From Verrucomicrobiaceae bacterium UBA1938 (GTDB taxonomy: Bacteria > Verrucomicrobiota > Verrucomicrobiia > Verrucomicrobiales > Verrucomicrobiaceae): DNA of 64,000 nt. The notes under the pieces were generated by a model, which worked only from the letters and a program-made list of their open reading frames with translations, had not been told where the DNA came from and made no database searches. Shown in pieces: positions 23,135 through 32,345 of the stretch; the first letter of the stretch is position 1, and each line of letters begins with the position of its first letter. A program made the translations under genes and the position numbers. The DNA is taken from positions 124,001-188,000 of the forward strand of contig DDFC01000042.1 of assembly GCA_002336895.1 (NCBI GenBank), read 5' to 3'.

Positions 23135-24352
23135 ATGGACTGGCACCGCATACGATCTGATTTCCCCATTCTCGACCAGCAGGTGCATGGACACCCGCTG
23201 GTGTATCTGGACAGCGCAGCCAGCAGTCAAAAACCGCGCGCTGTCATCCAGACGCTCACCCATTATTATGAGCGCGACAACGCCAACGTGCACCGCGCCC
23301 TGCACGAGCTGAGCAACCGCGCCACAGAGGCCTTTGAGGCCACGCGCGGCAAGGTGGCCCGCCTCATCGGCGCGGCGTCCGAGGACGAGATCATTTTCAC
23401 CCGGGGCACCACCGAGGGCATCAACCTCGTGGCCAGCACCTGGGGCACGCAGAATCTGCGCGCAGGAGACGTCATTTTGCTGACCGGCATGGAGCACCAT
23501 AGCAATCTGGTGCCCTGGCACCTGCTGGCCCAGCGCACCGGAGCCACGCTGAAGCACATCTCTGTGCTGGACGACGGCACGCTGGATCTGGCGCAGATCG
23601 ACACGCTGCTGAATGAGCAGGTGAAGCTCTTCGCCTTTGTCCACGTCTCCAACTCCCTCGGCACCATCAATCCCGCCAAGGAACTCATCGCCAAGGCAAA
23701 GGCCGTGGGCGCGGTGACGCTGCTGGACGGCGCGCAGAGCGTGGGCCACATGCCCATCGATGTGCAGGATCTCGGCTGCGATTTCCTGGCCTTCTCCGGT
23801 CACAAAATGTGCGGCCCCACAGGCATCGGCGCGCTGTATGGCCGCATGGCTCTGCTGGAAAGCATGCCGCCCTGGCATGGTGGTGGCGAGATGATCCTGA
23901 ACGTCACTCTGGAAGGCAGCACCTACAAGCCGCCGCCCCACCGCTTTGAGGCGGGCACACCGGACATCTCCGGCGTCATCGGCCTCGGAGCTGCGATCGA
24001 CTACCTGCAGGCCATCGGCCTGGAAAACATCCAGCGCCATGACCACAATCTGGCCAACTACGCCGTGCAGCTCATGGGCGAGGTGCACGGCATCCGCATC
24101 CTCGGGCCGCTGAGCGGCCATCGCGGGGCGCTGGTGGCCTTCCATCTCGATTTTGCGCATCCGCATGATCTCGTGGAATTTGCCAACAGCCACGGCGTGG
24201 CCATGCGCGGCGGGCACCACTGCACGCAGCCGCTCATGCGGCGCTTCAAGGTGCCCGGAACCACCCGCGCCAGCTTCTACTTCTACAACACGCTTGAAGA
24301 GATCAATCGCCTCGTCGAAGTACTGCACCTCGCGCGTAAGTTCTTTGCGTGA
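23135..24352 (+). CDS. sufS: Cysteine desulfurase SufS
   Basis: The 405-aa PLP-dependent enzyme removes sulfur from cysteine for iron-sulfur cluster assembly. VYLDSAASSQKP opens the fold, FTRGTTEGINLVA and GMEHHSNLVPW are cofactor-site motifs, and SGHKMCGPTGIG holds the PLP lysine (Lys224). RGGHHCTQPLMRRF holds the active-site Cys363, in the short-loop position typical of group II (SufS) enzymes. ATG 23135 is chosen over a GTG at 23120. sufU follows 53 nt downstream, matching the SufS-SufU pair in which SufU takes sulfur from SufS. SufB, SufC and SufD are not in the window. Confidence 0.95.
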   Translation: MDWHRIRSDFPILDQQVHGHPLVYLDSAASSQKPRAVIQTLTHYYERDNANVHRALHELSNRATEAFEATRGKVARLIGAASEDEIIFTRGTTEGINLVASTWGTQNLRAGDVILLTGMEHHSNLVPWHLLAQRTGATLKHISVLDDGTLDLAQIDTLLNEQVKLFAFVHVSNSLGTINPAKELIAKAKAVGAVTLLDGAQSVGHMPIDVQDLGCDFLAFSGHKMCGPTGIGALYGRMALLESMPPWHGGGEMILNVTLEGSTYKPPPHRFEAGTPDISGVIGLGAAIDYLQAIGLENIQRHDHNLANYAVQLMGEVHGIRILGPLSGHRGALVAFHLDFAHPHDLVEFANSHGVAMRGGHHCTQPLMRRFKVPGTTRASFYFYNTLEEINRLVEVLHLARKFFA

Positions 24353-24361
24353 AACCGTGAA

Positions 24362-24378
24362 ACGGGCTGCCAGCCCGT
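24362..24378. repeat. Short palindrome ACGGGCTG-CAGCCCGT, copy 1
   Basis: ACGGGCTG (24362-24369), one unpaired base, then CAGCCCGT (24371-24378). The same 8-nt arms with a different central base occur at 60463-60479. It lies between sufS and sufU. Confidence 0.7.
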
Positions 24379-24405
24379 CCTCCTTTCCGCCCCGCCATTC
24401 CGACC

Positions 24406-24843
24406 ATGCTTTCCGACGACCTTCGAGATCTCTACCAGCAGGTGATCCTGGATCACTCCCGCAATCCGCGCAATCGCGGCGAACTCCCGCCGCCCTGCCT
24501 GCACGCCCACGGGGACAATCCCTCCTGCGGCGACGAGATCGACGTCTGGGTGAAAGTGAAGGACGACGGCAGCATCGAAGACCTCAAATTCACCGGACAG
24601 GGCTGCGCCATCAGCCAGGCCAGCGCCTCGATGATGACGCAGAAGATCAAGGGCAAGTCCAAGACCGAAGCCGCCGCCGTGCGCGAAGACTTCCGCCGTG
24701 TCGTCATGGGCGATGGTGCTCCGGCGAATGAAGATGCGCTGGGAGAGCTTATTTTGCTGGAAGGCGTGCAGAAATTCCCGCAGCGCGTGAAGTGCGCCAT
24801 GCTGGCATGGCGTGCACTCGAGCAGGCGCTGGAAGAGAAGTAG
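24406..24843 (+). CDS. sufU: Iron-sulfur assembly protein SufU
   Basis: The 145-aa product belongs to the SufU/IscU scaffold family. LRDLYQQVILDHSRNPRNRG is the usual opening. The three conserved cysteines lie in NPSCGDEID (Cys41, with Asp43), TGQGCAISQASASMM (Cys67) and RVKCAMLAW (Cys130). An insertion between the second and third cysteines is typical of zinc-binding SufU, which acts as a sulfur acceptor for SufS. There is no ribosome binding site before the ATG. A perfect hairpin follows the stop. Confidence 0.95.
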   Translation: MLSDDLRDLYQQVILDHSRNPRNRGELPPPCLHAHGDNPSCGDEIDVWVKVKDDGSIEDLKFTGQGCAISQASASMMTQKIKGKSKTEAAAVREDFRRVVMGDGAPANEDALGELILLEGVQKFPQRVKCAMLAWRALEQALEEK

Positions 24844-24873
24844 GGCTGCCTGCCTGGCCGGTCTTCAAGGCTT

Positions 24874-24894
24874 CATCCTGCCGGGTGCAGGATG
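24874..24894 (+). terminator. Hairpin downstream of sufU
   Basis: CATCCTGC (24874-24881), a CGGGT loop and GCAGGATG (24887-24894) form a perfect 8-bp stem 30 nt after sufU, in the gap before a convergent gene. There is no T-run. Confidence 0.5.
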
Positions 24895-24975
24895 GGCCGA
24901 TCAGGGGCGTTTTTCCAATCCGCTGTACTCCTTGGCGGAGCCAGGGCTGTCCGGATCACTCTTCTGAGGGGCGTT

Positions 24976-26811
24976 CTATTTGGTCGGCTTGGGCTTGAAA
25001 ACGTTGATGCCTGCGATCTGCAGCAGGCCGCCGCTGGTGATGTAGAAGATGTCCGGGTCATCTTTGACCTGGCCGAAATAGAACGCGGTGTTGGCGTTTG
25101 GCTGGGTGGGAGAGAACAGGATCTCCACCTCGCGCACCGGGCCGTCCAGGCGGCCAGGCTCTCCGAGGACGATCTGGATGGTGAGGAAGGGGGTCTTGAG
25201 GGCCTGGATGGCGTCGCTGCGGTCCACGGCCCAGTCCTGCACGGTAAAGCGCGCCAGATTGCCTGCCAGCTGGTCGGCTTTGACACGGTCGATCTCGGCG
25301 GTGACATCGCGGCCGCCACGGGTGGCCTTCCATTCGGCGGTGACGGGATTGTAGTCCAGGATGACCGGGGCCAGGGCGCCTTGAGCCAGGCTGATGCGGC
25401 GGAGGGCAAAGGTGGTGAAGCGGAGCGCACCGAGGCCTTTCCACTTGATGCCGTCCGTGGGGATGGAGGGGAGGAGGGAGGCGTCAATGCGGTAGATGAA
25501 GGGCTCGGAGTCGTACTTGGCAAAGAACTGGGTGTTTTCGGCATTGTGGCCGAAGAGGAGCTTCACAGGCTTGGCGCGCTCAGGCGTCCAGGTGAGGGTC
25601 TGGAAGGGGATGTCGAGGCCGTAGGGTGCCAGATCGGCGGCGGAGTCTGCAGCGTAGTCGAGGATTTCGTAGGTGTTGAGCGCGTTGAGGCAGCGGGCCA
25701 CGCGGTCGCCGTTGGCGGGATCCCATTTGCCGTGACGCTGGAGGTACCAGGAGCCGCCCTCGTTGCGCAGGTTGACCTCGGGGTGGGTCCTGCTGCTGAT
25801 GGTGAGGAATTCGAGGTGCTCTCCGTCGATCTGGGCCAGGAGGTGGTCCCGCAGCTGACTGGGAGTGACCCACAGGGAGAGCAGGTTTTTGGCGACGACG
25901 GTGAAGGCGGGCTTGCGGTAGCCGGTGGTGGCGGTGGTGGTGGCCTGCTTTTCGTCCGCTGGCTTTTTGATGGTAAAGTCGTAGCTGCGGCCGCGTGTTT
26001 TGGACTCGATGGTGATCTTGATCTCGTCTGCATGCACGGCCGGGGTTTCCTCTTTGGCGGCGGTGCTGGCGGCGTCCTTGGCCTCGGTGATCTCGATGTT
26101 GAGGATGGCGGAGAGGAGCTCGGTGATGCGCTCTTTGCTGCCACGGGTCTTGAGCGGCTTTTCCAGAAGCCAGGGGGAGTGCTCGTTCTCACGGGCGAGG
26201 ACGACCTGGCCGGAGGGCTGGGTGAGGGTGATGCTGGTGATGACCTCGGCGGGGAGGCGGAGGAGCTTGGGGTCGCGCCAGGAGAGGGCGGGGATCTGAA
26301 GGACGGCGGGTGCCTCGCTCTTGGCGAGGTACCAGGCGGTTTCTCCATCATGGTCCGGAATGCCGATGTAGAGGCTGTTTTCGACGACGCCAGGAGCGCC
26401 AAACCAGCACTCGTAGAGTGGGGCGTCTGCGGAGAAGAGGCGGACTTTGAAGCGGGGCTTGTCCAGACCGGTCTTCTGCCATTCGGTGTCGTCAAACTCC
26501 TCACGGCGGATGCGCTCGATCCACTCCACGCCATGGAGGGTGAGGATGAGGGCGGCGACTTTTTCAGGGTCGGCGAGGTCGTCAAACGGCTGCTGGATGC
26601 GCCACGCGGCGCCATCGCGCAGGAGGGTGAGGGGGGAGTTGTCCGCAGAGAGCACCTCCACCCGGCTGACTTTCTCCTTTTCAAAACGGGTAGGGCCGCG
26701 GCGGACCTCACGCCTGTCGATGGCGGAGGGCAGATAGCGCTCGACGCCCAGAATGATCGCGCCCAGGCTGGCCACGAGCAGAAAGAGGACGAGGGTGGTG
26801 CGTGCGCTCAT
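24976..26811 (-). CDS. DUF4340 domain protein of the Gld-type ABC operon
   Basis: The 611-aa product has one N-terminal membrane anchor (TTLVLFLLVASLGAIILGVE) and a large extracytoplasmic part. Repeated DUF4340 units follow: VEVLSADNSPLTLLRDGAAWRI opens one, and RTHPEVNLRNEGGSWYLQRH and VKLLFGHNAENTQFFAKYDS mark another. DUF4340 proteins are regularly encoded after gldG-like genes in Planctomycetes and Verrucomicrobia, and the order here (ATPase, permease, GldG, DUF4340) repeats that. It is the last gene of the operon, starting 40 nt after the GldG stop. The role is probably to assemble with GldG on the periplasmic face of the exporter; the cargo is unknown. Confidence 0.88.
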   Translation of the reverse strand: MSARTTLVLFLLVASLGAIILGVERYLPSAIDRREVRRGPTRFEKEKVSRVEVLSADNSPLTLLRDGAAWRIQQPFDDLADPEKVAALILTLHGVEWIERIRREEFDDTEWQKTGLDKPRFKVRLFSADAPLYECWFGAPGVVENSLYIGIPDHDGETAWYLAKSEAPAVLQIPALSWRDPKLLRLPAEVITSITLTQPSGQVVLARENEHSPWLLEKPLKTRGSKERITELLSAILNIEITEAKDAASTAAKEETPAVHADEIKITIESKTRGRSYDFTIKKPADEKQATTTATTGYRKPAFTVVAKNLLSLWVTPSQLRDHLLAQIDGEHLEFLTISSRTHPEVNLRNEGGSWYLQRHGKWDPANGDRVARCLNALNTYEILDYAADSAADLAPYGLDIPFQTLTWTPERAKPVKLLFGHNAENTQFFAKYDSEPFIYRIDASLLPSIPTDGIKWKGLGALRFTTFALRRISLAQGALAPVILDYNPVTAEWKATRGGRDVTAEIDRVKADQLAGNLARFTVQDWAVDRSDAIQALKTPFLTIQIVLGEPGRLDGPVREVEILFSPTQPNANTAFYFGQVKDDPDIFYITSGGLLQIAGINVFKPKPTK

Positions 26812-26851
26812 GCGTGGTGAAGGAGTGGAATGAGTGGGATGGGGGCGGGGC

Positions 26852-28375
26852 TCAGGCGGCACGGCGGCTGGCCCAGATCATGAGCCCCAGGGTGAGAACG
26901 ATGCCGGGGAGAGTGATGGAGGTGATCCAGAAGATGAGCTCGTGCTGCCTGCCGGTGAGCTGGATGCGGTAGGAGTGGCGGGATTTGGCAGGGATGCCGA
27001 TGAATTCCTCGCGGTTGAGCAGCCAGTTGACGCCTGCGGCGACGAAGTCGTGGCTGACGGCGAGCATGGTGTGCTTGTCGAGGAGGGTGGAGTTGGCCAC
27101 CACCACCATGCGGGAGCTGTCTGCGCGCTGGGTTTCATCAGCCGTGGCGCCGCGCTCCACGCTGGCTGCGATGTAGATGGGGGGCAGGGTGTCTTCTTCA
27201 TCCACAACGGGCAGTTCCTCCAGGAACTGGCGCTCTCCCCAGAAGCGGGGGGAGGCCTGGATCAGGGGCTGGACGGCGATCGACTGCTCCTTGAGCTCCG
27301 GGCTGTCTTTTTTGATTTCGAGGGATTCGCTCTGCCCGGCAAAGGTGATGGCGGAGGCGGAGAGGTGGCGTGTGAAGGGCACCTCTTTGAGGAACTCCGC
27401 CATGACGGTGTACTCTTTCTTGGGGCCGGTGCTGGTGCTCTCGGCGCAGAGGACGCGGTCTCCACGCGGGCGGACGCCGTTGGCGGTGAGGAAGGCGTTG
27501 AGGCGCAGCATTTCACCGCTGGGGTCCAGCGTGATGAAGATGCCCGAGCGTTTCTTGTGCCAGTAGTCATTGATCATCGAGATCTCACGCTCGGAGAAGT
27601 CATAGCGGGGGCCGAGGATGAGGACGCCGTCGGCATCCGGCGGGATGTAGCGGATTTCGGAGAGATTGATCTGGAAGATTTCAAAGTTCTGCTGCTTGCC
27701 GAGTTCCACGGCGGCATTGTAGGCGTCTCCCTGGCCTTCACCGGAGCGGCTGCCTTTGCCGACAACGTAGTAGAAGCGGCGGATGCGGCCTTCGACGACG
27801 GAGATGAGGGCGGAGGAGATGGCATCTTCTCCGCGGAATTCGGTGACCTGCTTGTTGGTGCTGGTGCCTTTCTCGCGGACGACGAGCTCCTCCTCGGTGA
27901 TGAAGCGCTTGTTGACGCCGCAGCGGATGAGGACGCCGTTTTGGGCCAGTGAGATGCCGGTGTCCGCCTTGAGCTGCTCGGCGCGCTCGATGTCGCGCAC
28001 GGGGTCGATGGAGCGCACCTTGATGCGCTGGCGGCCGTGGTTGCGGTATTCCTCCAGCAGGGACTGGATCTCACCGTAGACCTTGGAGTCGCGGCCAAAG
28101 ACGATGTAGATCTGCACATCGCGGGAGAGGCTGTCGAGGTACTTGAGGGTGGCGGGGCTGAGGGTGTAGTCCTGGCTGGGGCTGAGGTCCCAGCGCCAGT
28201 AGTGGTAGTAGTTCAGGCGGTTGACTCCGGCAAAGAGGGCCAGGGCCAGGAAGATCTGGATGGCGACATTGAGGCCGATGCCGCCGCGCCGTGGCATGGC
28301 GGAGGCAGAGGGTGCGGTGGCGTCCTGGTGCGGGGCGTCTTCCTGCGGAGGTGGAGTCTGTGCGGTGTCCGGCAT
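26852..28375 (-). CDS. gldG: GldG-like ABC-type accessory protein
   Basis: The 507-aa product has an N-terminal span (IGLNVAIQIFLALALFAGVN), a large periplasmic region, and a C-terminal span (LIFWITSITLPGIVLTLGLMIW). The start of the soluble part, RWDLSPSQDYTLSPATLKYL, is the hallmark of GldG-family proteins, followed by DVQIYIVFGRDSKVYG and the IFITLDPSGEMLRLNAFL block of the ABC_transp_aux domain. A proline-rich cytoplasmic N-terminus of about 30 residues is not conserved. GldG pairs with GldA (ATPase) and GldF (permease). In Bacteroidetes that trio is needed for gliding, but outside that phylum the role is unknown. Confidence 0.92.
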   Translation of the reverse strand: MPDTAQTPPPQEDAPHQDATAPSASAMPRRGGIGLNVAIQIFLALALFAGVNRLNYYHYWRWDLSPSQDYTLSPATLKYLDSLSRDVQIYIVFGRDSKVYGEIQSLLEEYRNHGRQRIKVRSIDPVRDIERAEQLKADTGISLAQNGVLIRCGVNKRFITEEELVVREKGTSTNKQVTEFRGEDAISSALISVVEGRIRRFYYVVGKGSRSGEGQGDAYNAAVELGKQQNFEIFQINLSEIRYIPPDADGVLILGPRYDFSEREISMINDYWHKKRSGIFITLDPSGEMLRLNAFLTANGVRPRGDRVLCAESTSTGPKKEYTVMAEFLKEVPFTRHLSASAITFAGQSESLEIKKDSPELKEQSIAVQPLIQASPRFWGERQFLEELPVVDEEDTLPPIYIAASVERGATADETQRADSSRMVVVANSTLLDKHTMLAVSHDFVAAGVNWLLNREEFIGIPAKSRHSYRIQLTGRQHELIFWITSITLPGIVLTLGLMIWASRRAA

Positions 28376-28402
28376 GGTGGTGTGCGTGCGGGCTCTGAGG
28401 GG

Positions 28403-29161
28403 TCACGGGCGCCAGCGGCGGAACTCCACCACGTGATGGGTGAAGGAGAGGAAGAGCAGCGACATGCTGAGATAGTAAACGATGGGGCGGCTGTCGATGA
28501 GGCCGGCGGTGAAGATGCGGATGTGCTCGGTGGCGGCAAAGTAGTTCACCACCTCCACGATGGTGTCCGAGATCTTGTGCCCGACGACCATGATGAAGAC
28601 GCCGAGGAGGAAGTGCAGCAGGCTCAGCGTGAAGGAGATGATGGCGGCGACGATCTGATTGGACGTGAGCGCGGAGGCAAAGCAGCCCACGGCGAGGTTA
28701 AACATGCCCATGGCGACGAGGATGATGTAGGCTCCGGCCATGGCGCCGGGGGGCAGCTCCACTGCTCCGGCGGAGATCCAGTGGGCAAATTTGAAATTGA
28801 ACAGGCTGGGCAGCCAGAGGACGCAGTAAACGATGACGGAGGCCAGATACTTGGCCCCGATGACCTGCCAGGCGCGCACGGGCGCGGTGAAGAGCGTCTC
28901 CAGGGTGCCGAGCTTTTTCTCCTCGGCAAAGAGGCGCATGGTCAGCAGGGGGAAAATGAAGAAATACGAGAGCCAGAACCACATGGCGTGGAAGGTCCAG
29001 CTGACGATGGAGCCCTCGCTCGGGGCGCTCTCCAGCACGGAGAGGGCGGCGCGGAAGGCAAAGCCATTGAGCACCATGACCAGGGCCAGGACGACGTAGG
29101 CCACAGGGGAGACGAAGAAGGCGTGCAGCTCCTTTTTGAGCAAAATCCAGAAGAGCCTCAT
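28403..29161 (-). CDS. ABC transporter permease (GldF-like)
   Basis: The 252-aa product is an ABC-2-type permease with about six spans: SPVAYVVLALVMVLNGFAF, FWLSYFFIFPLLTMRLFAEE, YLASVIVYCVLWLPSLF, GAYIILVAMGMFNLAVGC, AAIISFTLSLLHFLLGVFIM and a last YYLSMSLLFLSFTHH. MRLFAEEKKLGTLETLFTAPV is the conserved coupling segment that contacts the ATPase. Its ATG overlaps the ATPase stop by 4 nt (ATGA), so translation is coupled. The upstream open frame was rejected because it lies inside the ATPase gene. Confidence 0.92.
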   Translation of the reverse strand: MRLFWILLKKELHAFFVSPVAYVVLALVMVLNGFAFRAALSVLESAPSEGSIVSWTFHAMWFWLSYFFIFPLLTMRLFAEEKKLGTLETLFTAPVRAWQVIGAKYLASVIVYCVLWLPSLFNFKFAHWISAGAVELPPGAMAGAYIILVAMGMFNLAVGCFASALTSNQIVAAIISFTLSLLHFLLGVFIMVVGHKISDTIVEVVNYFAATEHIRIFTAGLIDSRPIVYYLSMSLLFLSFTHHVVEFRRWRP

Positions 29162-30123
29162 AGGACGTGGGTGGGAATGTCTGCGGGGGTGCCGGCGTTC
29201 ATTGAGAGCTCCACAAAGACATCCTCCAGGGTGGGGAGCTGGCGGTGCATCTCGCGAATGCGCCACTTCTGCTCCGTGGCGAGGGAGAGCACGGCGTCGC
29301 GCACATCGTGGTCGGGCTCCACCCGCAGGGTGAAGCGGCGCCAGGGGTGCACGAGGAGGGGCTCCTCAGTGGCTTTGCGCACGCCGGGCAGGGCGTTGAG
29401 CTTTTCCGCCATGGGGCCGTTTCCTTCGACTTCCAGGTGGAGGAGCGTGGTGGAGCGCAGCTGACGGGTGAGGTTTTCCGGCGTGTCATTGGCGCGGATG
29501 CGGCCCTGATTGATCATGACCACGCGGTCGCAGCTCTGCTCCACCTCGTGCAGGATGTGGGTGGAGAGGAGGACGGTGTGCTTGGACTTGAGGCTGCGGA
29601 GGAGATCCCGCACATGGCGGATCTGCACGGGGTCGAGTCCGTTGGTGGGCTCGTCGAGGATGAGGAGCCGGGGCTTGTGCACGAGGGCGTCTGCCAGGGC
29701 GACGCGCTGGCGGTAGCCTTTGGAGAGGTTTCCGATGAGGCGCTTGCGCATGTCCGTGACGCCGGTGAGCTCCATGACCTCGCCGATGCGGCGGCGCATG
29801 GAGAGGCCGGAGAGGCCCTTGAGCTCGGCGCGGAAGCGGAGGTACTCCTTCACCTTCATGTCGGTGTAGAGGGGGGCGTTTTCGGGCATGTAGCCCACGT
29901 TTTGACGCACCTGGATGGACTGGTGAAAGACGTCAAAACCCGCCACGCTGGCACGCCCTGAGGTGGCGGGCATGTAGCCGCTGAGGATGCGCATGGTGGT
30001 GGATTTTCCGGCGCCGTTTGGGCCTAGAAAGCCCACGATCTCGCCGGGTTCCACCCGGAAGGAGATGTGGTTCACCGCAGTGCGCCCGGCATACTGCTTG
30101 GTGAGGTCCTGTACATCGATCAT
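29158..30123 (-). CDS. ABC transporter ATP-binding protein (GldA-like)
   Basis: The 321-aa ATPase begins MIDVQDLTKQYAGRTAVNHI. Walker A is GPNGAGKST (34-42), the Q-loop is NVGYMPENAPLY, the signature is LSKGYRQRVALADALV, and Walker B is LLILDEPTNGLDP. The H-loop is LSTHIL. A C-terminal domain of about 100 residues (RSTTLLHLEVEGNGPMAEKL onward) is typical of ABC-2 exporters in this group. It is the first gene of the four-gene operon, so the promoter should lie in the 220-nt spacer (30124-30342) shared with the amt stop side. Confidence 0.93.
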   Translation of the reverse strand: MIDVQDLTKQYAGRTAVNHISFRVEPGEIVGFLGPNGAGKSTTMRILSGYMPATSGRASVAGFDVFHQSIQVRQNVGYMPENAPLYTDMKVKEYLRFRAELKGLSGLSMRRRIGEVMELTGVTDMRKRLIGNLSKGYRQRVALADALVHKPRLLILDEPTNGLDPVQIRHVRDLLRSLKSKHTVLLSTHILHEVEQSCDRVVMINQGRIRANDTPENLTRQLRSTTLLHLEVEGNGPMAEKLNALPGVRKATEEPLLVHPWRRFTLRVEPDHDVRDAVLSLATEQKWRIREMHRQLPTLEDVFVELSMNAGTPADIPTHVL

Positions 30124-30342
30124 GACTGGGGTGGAAAAGGGTGGGAAGGGGCGGAAAAAGGGGAAAACGAATTTTAATCCTATGCGCGCCTGAAACACAA
30201 TGCGCAAACGGGCTTTCGTAAAAAAGCAGACGGGAAATGCCGTGGGCGGGCGGAAGGGTGCGCGAGGTGAAAAAGCAGGCCGCAGCACATGTGCGCTGCA
30301 CTGCGGCCGTCCCAGTGGCCGGGAGCGAAAAAAAGGGGGGCT

Positions 30343-31692
30343 TTAGTCGTTGTAGGCCGTCTCGCCGTGCTCGGCGAGGTCCAGTCCCTGGCTTTCTTCC
30401 TCGGGGCTGACGCGCAGGCCGATGGTGAGGTCGATCACCTTCAGGATGGCGTAGCTGAAAAGGCCGGAGAGCAGGATGGTGTAAAGAGAGGCAAGCCCCT
30501 GGGTGACGAGCTGGGAGCCGATGCTGAAGTCTCCCAGGCCGCCGGCAAAGCTGGTGGAGCCAAACACGGCCACCAGCATGGTGCCCACAAAGCCGCCCAC
30601 ACCGTGAACGCCGAAGACATCGAGGGAATCGTCATAGCGGAATTTGTTTTTCAGCTTGGCGCAGGCCAGCCAGCAGACCCAGGCGGAGACGGCGCCGATG
30701 CACACCGCGCCGATGGGGCCCACTTTGCCAGAGGCGGGGGTGATGGCGGCCAGCCCGGCGATGCAGCCGGTGGCGATGCCGAGGGCGCTCGGGTGGCCAT
30801 TGCGCAGCCACTCGATGAGCATCCACGTCACGGCTGCGGCACAGGCGGAGAGGTGTGTGACCACGAGCGTCATGGCCGCTGCGCCATTGGCGGCAAGCTG
30901 GCTGCCGGCATTGAACCCAAACCAGCCCACCCACAGCATGCCCGCGCCGGTGATGGTGAGGGGGAGATTGTGCGGCATGAACTGGGCGCCGGGAAATCCC
31001 TTGCGCGGGCCCACCATGATGCAGGCCACCAGCGCGGCCACACCTGCTGTGATATGCACCACGATGCCGCCTGCGAGGTCGATGACCCCCGTGAGGCCAA
31101 AGAAGGCGCCGGCCTTGTGCCACACACCGTAGCAGCAGGGGACATAGACCAGCAGGCTCCAGGCGATGCTGAAAATGAGGATGGCCTTGAACTTCATGCG
31201 CTCGGCAAAGGCGCCGATGAAGAGCCCCGGCGTGATGAGGAAGAACATCATCTGGTAGGCAAAGTGCAGCAGCTCAGGAATGGTGGGGCAGTCGCTGCGC
31301 GTGGAGGTGGTGGTGACGCCGCTGAGGAAGGACTTTCCCAGTCCGCCAAAGAGGCTGCCGCCATCTGAAAAGCTGAGCGTGTAGCCGCAGGCCAGCCACA
31401 GCAGGCTGAGCACGGCGGTGAGCGCAAAGCACTGCATGAGGATGGAGAGGATGTTTTTGGCACGGACGAGCCCGGCGTAAAAAAGGGCCAGGCCGGGGAT
31501 CATCATGAAGAGCACCAGCGCGGTGGAGACCAGCAGCCAGGCGGTGTCCCCGCTGTTGATGGTGGTGGCGGCTGCGCCATCCGCAGCGGAGGCGGAGGGG
31601 GTGGCTGCGGCGAGGGTGAAAACGAGCGCGGCCGGCGCGGACAATATCCGTGCGGCCCCGCTCCCGGTGCTTTTCAGCAGGGGCTGGGTCAT
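30343..31692 (-). CDS. amt: Ammonium transporter (Amt family)
   Basis: The 449-aa product has a signal-like N-terminus and 11 spans that carry ammonia across the inner membrane. Family marks are DTAWLLVSTALVLFMMIPGL, FYAGLVRAKNILS, FAYQMMFFLITPGLFIGAFA, and the two pore histidines in GGIVVHITAGVAAL and VFGVHGVGGFVGT. GMLWVGWFGFNAGSQLAANG is the Amt signature. The C-terminal cytoplasmic tail is short and ends in EHGETAYND. No glnK/glnB gene is adjacent. The leader is C-rich (CATCCAACCAACC) with no ribosome binding site. Confidence 0.96.
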   Translation of the reverse strand: MTQPLLKSTGSGAARILSAPAALVFTLAAATPSASAADGAAATTINSGDTAWLLVSTALVLFMMIPGLALFYAGLVRAKNILSILMQCFALTAVLSLLWLACGYTLSFSDGGSLFGGLGKSFLSGVTTTSTRSDCPTIPELLHFAYQMMFFLITPGLFIGAFAERMKFKAILIFSIAWSLLVYVPCCYGVWHKAGAFFGLTGVIDLAGGIVVHITAGVAALVACIMVGPRKGFPGAQFMPHNLPLTITGAGMLWVGWFGFNAGSQLAANGAAAMTLVVTHLSACAAAVTWMLIEWLRNGHPSALGIATGCIAGLAAITPASGKVGPIGAVCIGAVSAWVCWLACAKLKNKFRYDDSLDVFGVHGVGGFVGTMLVAVFGSTSFAGGLGDFSIGSQLVTQGLASLYTILLSGLFSYAILKVIDLTIGLRVSPEEESQGLDLAEHGETAYND

Positions 31693-31972
31693 GGTTGGTT
31701 GGATGGGCGGCTGGTTGGGATGGCAGCTTGGTTGGAGCTGCCATGGCTTGGTTGGAGCCGCCGCGATGCTAGTCGCAGTGCCAGGGGTGGCAACCTTTTT
31801 TGTAAACTAGGCACGAAAACTGCTTCATTAGGCAGGCTGCTAGTGGAATGTTGTGCTGTTTTGTGTGGTATGATGTGGTATTGCGCGGCTGGGTGATGCT
31901 TCCTTGTCATCAAGGGGGGCGCTGATGGACTCATGGCTGCCGCCATATCCGTCCTGTGCCGGGACACGCCGC
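31693..31972 (-). other. Upstream region of amt with GGTTGG-type direct repeats
   Basis: This 280-nt spacer should hold the amt promoter. Next to the gene there are several GGTTGG units and two near-identical copies of GCTTGGTTGGAGC (31726-31758 region). Further out it becomes AT-richer (31800-31880). A near match to a sigma-54 promoter, TGGCAC with TAGC, is present but its spacing is one base too long. No gene or RNA was recognised. Confidence 0.5.
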
Positions 31973-32317
31973 CTACTTCACCACCTTGCCGCCCAGGGAG
32001 AGGATGCGGGCTTTGCCTTTGGCGTCTTCGGCTTCGGCGATCTGCTTGTTGGTCACGTACATCTGCGAGAGCGCGGTCCAGGCCAGGAGATCATTGGGCT
32101 GAAGGGTGGTGGCCATGAGGCCGGCACCGATGGCTTCTTTCACCTCTCCATGGCGCAGCAGGGCCATGCCGAGGGCGTGCCAGCTGTCAAAGTGGTCGGG
32201 CTGCAGCGCCACACAGCGGCGGTAAAGGGCGATGGCCTCCGGCAGCTCTCCCAGGGCCACGTGCCCGCTGGCCTCATCGTAGAGATCCTCCACGGTGGGG
32301 GCGGGCGTGTCGCTCAT
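31973..32317 (-). CDS. Small TPR protein
   Basis: The 114-aa product is made of tetratricopeptide repeats: VALGELPEAIALYRRCVALQ, PDHFDSWHALGMALLRHGEV and PNDLLAWTALSQMYVTNKQI. These fold as stacked helix pairs for protein binding. The C-terminus is basic (GKARILSLGGKVVK). It follows the PpiD-like gene by 28 nt on the same strand, so a role beside that chaperone is plausible (inference). Confidence 0.8.
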   Translation of the reverse strand: MSDTPAPTVEDLYDEASGHVALGELPEAIALYRRCVALQPDHFDSWHALGMALLRHGEVKEAIGAGLMATTLQPNDLLAWTALSQMYVTNKQIAEAEDAKGKARILSLGGKVVK

Positions 32318-32345
32318 GGGTGTGTCAGGCGTGCTGGTGGGTGCC

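Noticed and set aside
24976..30123. Gliding motility machinery
   Set aside because: GldAFG alone is widespread outside gliders; GldB, GldJ-N, SprA and other needed parts are not in the window.
31750..31790. Sigma-54-like promoter upstream of amt
   Set aside because: TGGCAC and TAGC are present, but GG and GC are 11 nt apart instead of 10, so it does not fit the strict spacing.
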